Shown here in pieces: positions 6,288 to 7,883 of a stretch of 7,883 bases of DNA (positions are counted from its first letter, which is position 1; every line of letters starts with the position of its first letter). The translations under genes were made by a program, and so were the position numbers. The stretch covers positions 1-7,883 of the forward strand of contig SYAK01000452.1 in NCBI GenBank assembly GCA_005788935.1. Direction: 5' to 3'. This stretch comes from Pseudomonadota bacterium. GTDB taxonomy: Bacteria > Myxococcota > UBA9042 > PHBI01. Under the pieces are notes generated by a model. That model was not told where the DNA came from, searched no databases, and saw only the letters and a program-made list of their open reading frames with translations.

Positions 6288-6299
6288 GCGTCGTCCGTT

Positions 6300-6322
6300 C
6301 ACAGGCGTGGTCGACGCCCGTG
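6300..6322 (-). terminator. Small hairpin after the unknown gene (weak terminator candidate)
   Basis: Just beyond the stop of the 297-residue gene (stop at 6330-6328) a stem forms between 6300-6308 and 6314-6322: CAC and GGCGT pair with ACGCC and GTG around one mismatch and a 5-base loop. No run of T follows on the minus strand, so it is not a classical intrinsic terminator. It may slow or partly end transcription from the gene upstream of the operon. Confidence 0.5.
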
Positions 6323-6327
6323 CGGCC

Positions 6328-7221
6328 TCAGAAATTCAGGCCGAAGCGCTCGCGGGCCTGCTGCTTGAGACGGGCGATCTGCGGGTGGAACGGGGCGAGT
6401 GCGTCGGCGCGCGCGAAGATCCCCTTCAGCTCGTCGACCGTCATCGAGCGGCGCTGGATGTCGACCTCGATCTGGTCGCGCACCCGCTCGGCGAGGCTGT
6501 CGTACTTCCTGCGGCCGTCGGGTTCGATGAACTGAGGCTCGTCGAGCCGCACGAACCCGCCGAGCTCGAGCGCGAGAGGGCGGCGGACATCGTCGCGCGT
6601 CACGGCGACCGCGACGTAATGGCGGCGCCACTCGGGGTCGGTGACCGTGTCGACGAAGCCGTCCCCGCGCGCTGGCAGCGTCACGTCGGCGGGCAGCGAG
6701 CCGGTCGCCATCCCGTTGAGCGCCAGGGTGTTCGGCTCGATGTCCCGCAGCCAAAGCTCGACCCGGACGTCATGCGTCAGCAGCCCGGTCGCGTAGCGGA
6801 CACGCAGGAAGGTCTTCGCCTGAACCGCCACCGTGGCCGCGATGGGGGCGACCTTGTCGGCCCGCTCCGCCGGCTCGCGCAGATTCGCGACCTCGCGCCA
6901 GACGTCCTCGTCGTCGGCCCACAGCACGCAGTAATGCTGCTCGGGGCGTGCGAGACGCAGCTCGCGGCGGGTCGGCTCGAGGCGCTCCTCGTCGATGAAT
7001 GCGCGCATCTTGCCCGCGAACAGTTGAGGCGCCATCTGCGGCGGAAACGGGTTCTGCGTCGCGTAGACAAGGACGCCTGCGCACGTCGGACCAGGGTCGT
7101 CCCAGAGCAGCGTCGCTGGTCGGCTCGTGTCGCGGATCCGGAGGAAACTCAGGGTGCTCGGGCGTCTTGGAGGGGCGTCGGTCAAGGCGGGCCTCGGCGT
7201 TCGGGGTTCTCGGTCCATCAT
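6328..7221 (-). CDS. Unrecognised 297-residue protein, probably two fibronectin-III-like domains plus helical tail
   Basis: I do not recognise this protein as a named family. It has no signal peptide, membrane segment or obvious catalytic motif, so it is probably cytoplasmic. Residues 1-22 are Pro/Arg-rich and disordered. Residues 23-115 have the pattern of a fibronectin type III or similar beta-sandwich: ATLLWDDPGPTCAGVLVYAT (36-55), a later FIDEE (75-79), then HYCVLWADDEDVWREVANL (96-114). A second copy appears at about 120-218, with GFVDT (188-192) and HYVAVAVTRDDVRRPLAL (201-218) repeating the same spacing. Residues 235-297 look helical and charged. The start is uncertain. ATG 7221 (ATGATG) is used. 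ATG 7278 would add 19 residues with atypical codons. TTG 7185, with GAGG 6 bases before it, would remove 12. No start has a strong Shine-Dalgarno at normal spacing except the TTG. It lies on the same strand as the operon but is separated by 126 bases with a candidate promoter, so it is probably a separate unit. Confidence 0.5.
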   Translation of the reverse strand: MMDREPRTPRPALTDAPPRRPSTLSFLRIRDTSRPATLLWDDPGPTCAGVLVYATQNPFPPQMAPQLFAGKMRAFIDEERLEPTRRELRLARPEQHYCVLWADDEDVWREVANLREPAERADKVAPIAATVAVQAKTFLRVRYATGLLTHDVRVELWLRDIEPNTLALNGMATGSLPADVTLPARGDGFVDTVTDPEWRRHYVAVAVTRDDVRRPLALELGGFVRLDEPQFIEPDGRRKYDSLAERVRDQIEVDIQRRSMTVDELKGIFARADALAPFHPQIARLKQQARERFGLNF

Positions 7222-7297
7222 CAAAGCGCCGACCGCGCCGGTTGGCAAGGCCCGCGCGGCGCGTATCCGGAGGTCCATGCGGGTGTGTCGCCTCGTG

Positions 7298-7314
7298 GCG
7301 GGCCGCTTGCCCGC
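7298..7314. repeat. Perfect inverted repeat overlapping the predicted tmcA -35 box
   Basis: GCGGGC (7298-7303) and GCCCGC (7309-7314) form a perfect 6-base inverted repeat around 5 bases in the divergent intergenic region. It covers the proposed -35 box of tmcA, so it could be an operator half-site pair. In DNA this rich in G and C a 6-base repeat can also occur by chance. Confidence 0.5.
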
Positions 7315-7335
7315 GTCGCGCCCTGCCCCTAGTCT
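7307..7335 (+). promoter_or_regulatory. Candidate promoter of tmcA
   Basis: TTGCCC (7307-7312) and TAGTCT (7330-7335) are separated by 17 bases. A transcript would start near 7342 and leave a leader of about 34 bases before ATG 7376. The boxes resemble those proposed for the minus-strand operon. I see no equally good promoter pointing the other way for the divergent gene. Confidence 0.5.
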
Positions 7336-7375
7336 CCGCAGGCCGCGTCTCGGCCATCGACCCACGCACCCGCCC

Positions 7376-7883
7376 ATGAACACCCTCGATCCGCCGCCTG
7401 CAGTGTCCCGAGACCGCGCGCTCCGTGTGCACGTTGGCCCGCCGCTTGCCGAGCTTGACCTCTCGGACCTGCAAGGGCCGTGCCTGCTCGTCAGCGCGCG
7501 CGCCGAAGGTCTCGCCTTCGCGTCCGCGGTCGCGCGCGTGGTCAACCCGCGCGGCCTCGCAGGCCTCCTTGGCACGACCTGGGGAAGCGTCATCCTCGAT
7601 GGCCGTGGCGGGCTCGACCCCGACCTGCTCGGACAGACGCACGGCCTCGTCGTCGGCGGCGGGACCCTCGTCCTGCTGCTCGACGCGACCCCGGCCACGC
7701 GCAGCGATGCCCGGCTGCGGCGCCTCCTCGCCGCCCCGCCCGGCGCTCCGACGCAAGCGGCCCTGATGGCGGCCGCCACCGTCCTCCCGCCCTCCGCCGC
7801 CGCGCCTGGTCCGACCCCCGAGCAGGCGGCCTTCCTCGTCAGCGTGACCCTGCTGCCCGTCGTGCTCATCGCCGCCCGCGCGG
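7376..7883 (+). CDS. tmcA: tRNA(Met) cytidine acetyltransferase TmcA, N-terminal 169 residues (cut by window edge)
   Basis: TmcA uses acetyl-CoA and ATP or GTP to acetylate N4 of the wobble cytidine (C34) of elongator tRNA(Met), which protects AUG decoding from AUA misreading. The visible part is the N-terminal domain (DUF1726 type). GPCLLVSARAEGLAFASAVA (34-53) and the run from GTTWGSVILDGRGGLDPDLL (66-85) through GGTLVLLLD (95-103) follow the E. coli protein, which as I recall it has LGREFRHAVFDARHGFD and SWLVLLLP at these places. TPEQ (147-150) and VVLIAARA (162-169) match its QPEQ and VAAVTAARG, directly before the GRGKS Walker A loop of the helicase domain. The window ends on the first base of the next codon, a G as expected for Gly. 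The part before TPEQ is somewhat shorter than in E. coli. ATG 7376 has no good Shine-Dalgarno. It is transcribed divergently from the 297-residue gene with 154 bases between the starts. The ATPase and GNAT acetyltransferase domains lie outside the window. Confidence 0.5.
   Translation, partial: MNTLDPPPAVSRDRALRVHVGPPLAELDLSDLQGPCLLVSARAEGLAFASAVARVVNPRGLAGLLGTTWGSVILDGRGGLDPDLLGQTHGLVVGGGTLVLLLDATPATRSDARLRRLLAAPPGAPTQAALMAAATVLPPSAAAPGPTPEQAAFLVSVTLLPVVLIAARA

Noticed and set aside
7220..7248. TTGCCA and TTTGAT on the minus strand as a promoter for the 297-residue gene
   Set aside because: The -10-like box would overlap the start codon, leaving no room for a leader unless the TTG 7185 start is used.
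7222..7278. Extended start for the 297-residue protein at ATG 7278
   Set aside because: The extra codons include ATA, TTG and CCA, which the body of the gene avoids, and there is no ribosome site at normal spacing.
5770..7332. Long plus-strand open frame of 520 codons
   Set aside because: It is antisense to two genes with clear motifs or codon bias and crosses both intergenic gaps; no recognisable domain.
1..7883. tRNA, rRNA, CRISPR or mobile element
   Set aside because: No spaced direct repeats, cloverleaf-like sequences, transposase motifs or terminal inverted repeats were seen, and coding covers nearly the whole window.

Overview
The window is very GC-rich, densely packed bacterial DNA. 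It encodes an apolipoprotein N-acyltransferase (Lnt), so the host has an outer membrane and triacylated lipoproteins. High GC, strong G/C bias at third codon positions, promoter-like boxes of the TTGCSC / TAnnnT kind and an alkylglycerone-phosphate-synthase-type flavoenzyme together suggest a deltaproteobacterial or myxobacterial (Myxococcota-like) organism. That placement is an inference; no rRNA or other phylogenetic marker is present.

Layout: positions 1-6201 hold one tightly coupled minus-strand operon. In order of transcription it contains: (1) an AGPS/GlcD-superfamily FAD enzyme with the HHHGVG signature (6201-4555); (2) a shorter GlcE-like FAD-domain protein with an eroded flavin-binding loop (4558-3302); (3) a possible 14-codon mini-ORF (3298-3254); (4) a GlcF/GlpC-type protein with two 4Fe-4S cluster motifs and a CCG domain (3257-2085); (5) a DagK/YegS-type lipid kinase (2088-1081); and (6) lnt, which runs off the left edge (1084-1). 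Three junctions are 4-base ATGA or GTGA overlaps. If the mini-ORF is real, every junction is coupled. Upstream of the operon lie a clear Shine-Dalgarno site and a plausible promoter, then an unrecognised 297-residue protein on the same strand (7221-6328) that looks like two tandem fibronectin-III-like beta domains plus a helical tail. Past a 154-base divergent intergenic region, the plus strand carries the 5' quarter of tmcA, the tRNA(Met) wobble cytidine acetyltransferase, cut by the right edge just before its Walker A motif.

How the genes may work together: flavoprotein + flavoprotein-like protein + Fe-S protein is the architecture of glycolate oxidase GlcDEF, but the D position is taken by an enzyme with the AGPS active-site signature. 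With a lipid kinase and the phospholipid-consuming enzyme Lnt downstream, the operon reads as an envelope glycerolipid module, possibly for ether lipid synthesis or oxidation of a glycerolipid intermediate, with the lipid kinase returning a diradylglycerol to the phospholipid pool. The family assignments are read from motifs; the joint pathway is a hypothesis. There are no RNA genes, CRISPR arrays, insertion sequences or other mobile elements that I can see, and no gene-free stretch longer than 154 bases. [Form note: the original gave no feature confidence values; every 0.5 is a placeholder required by the schema, not an estimate.]
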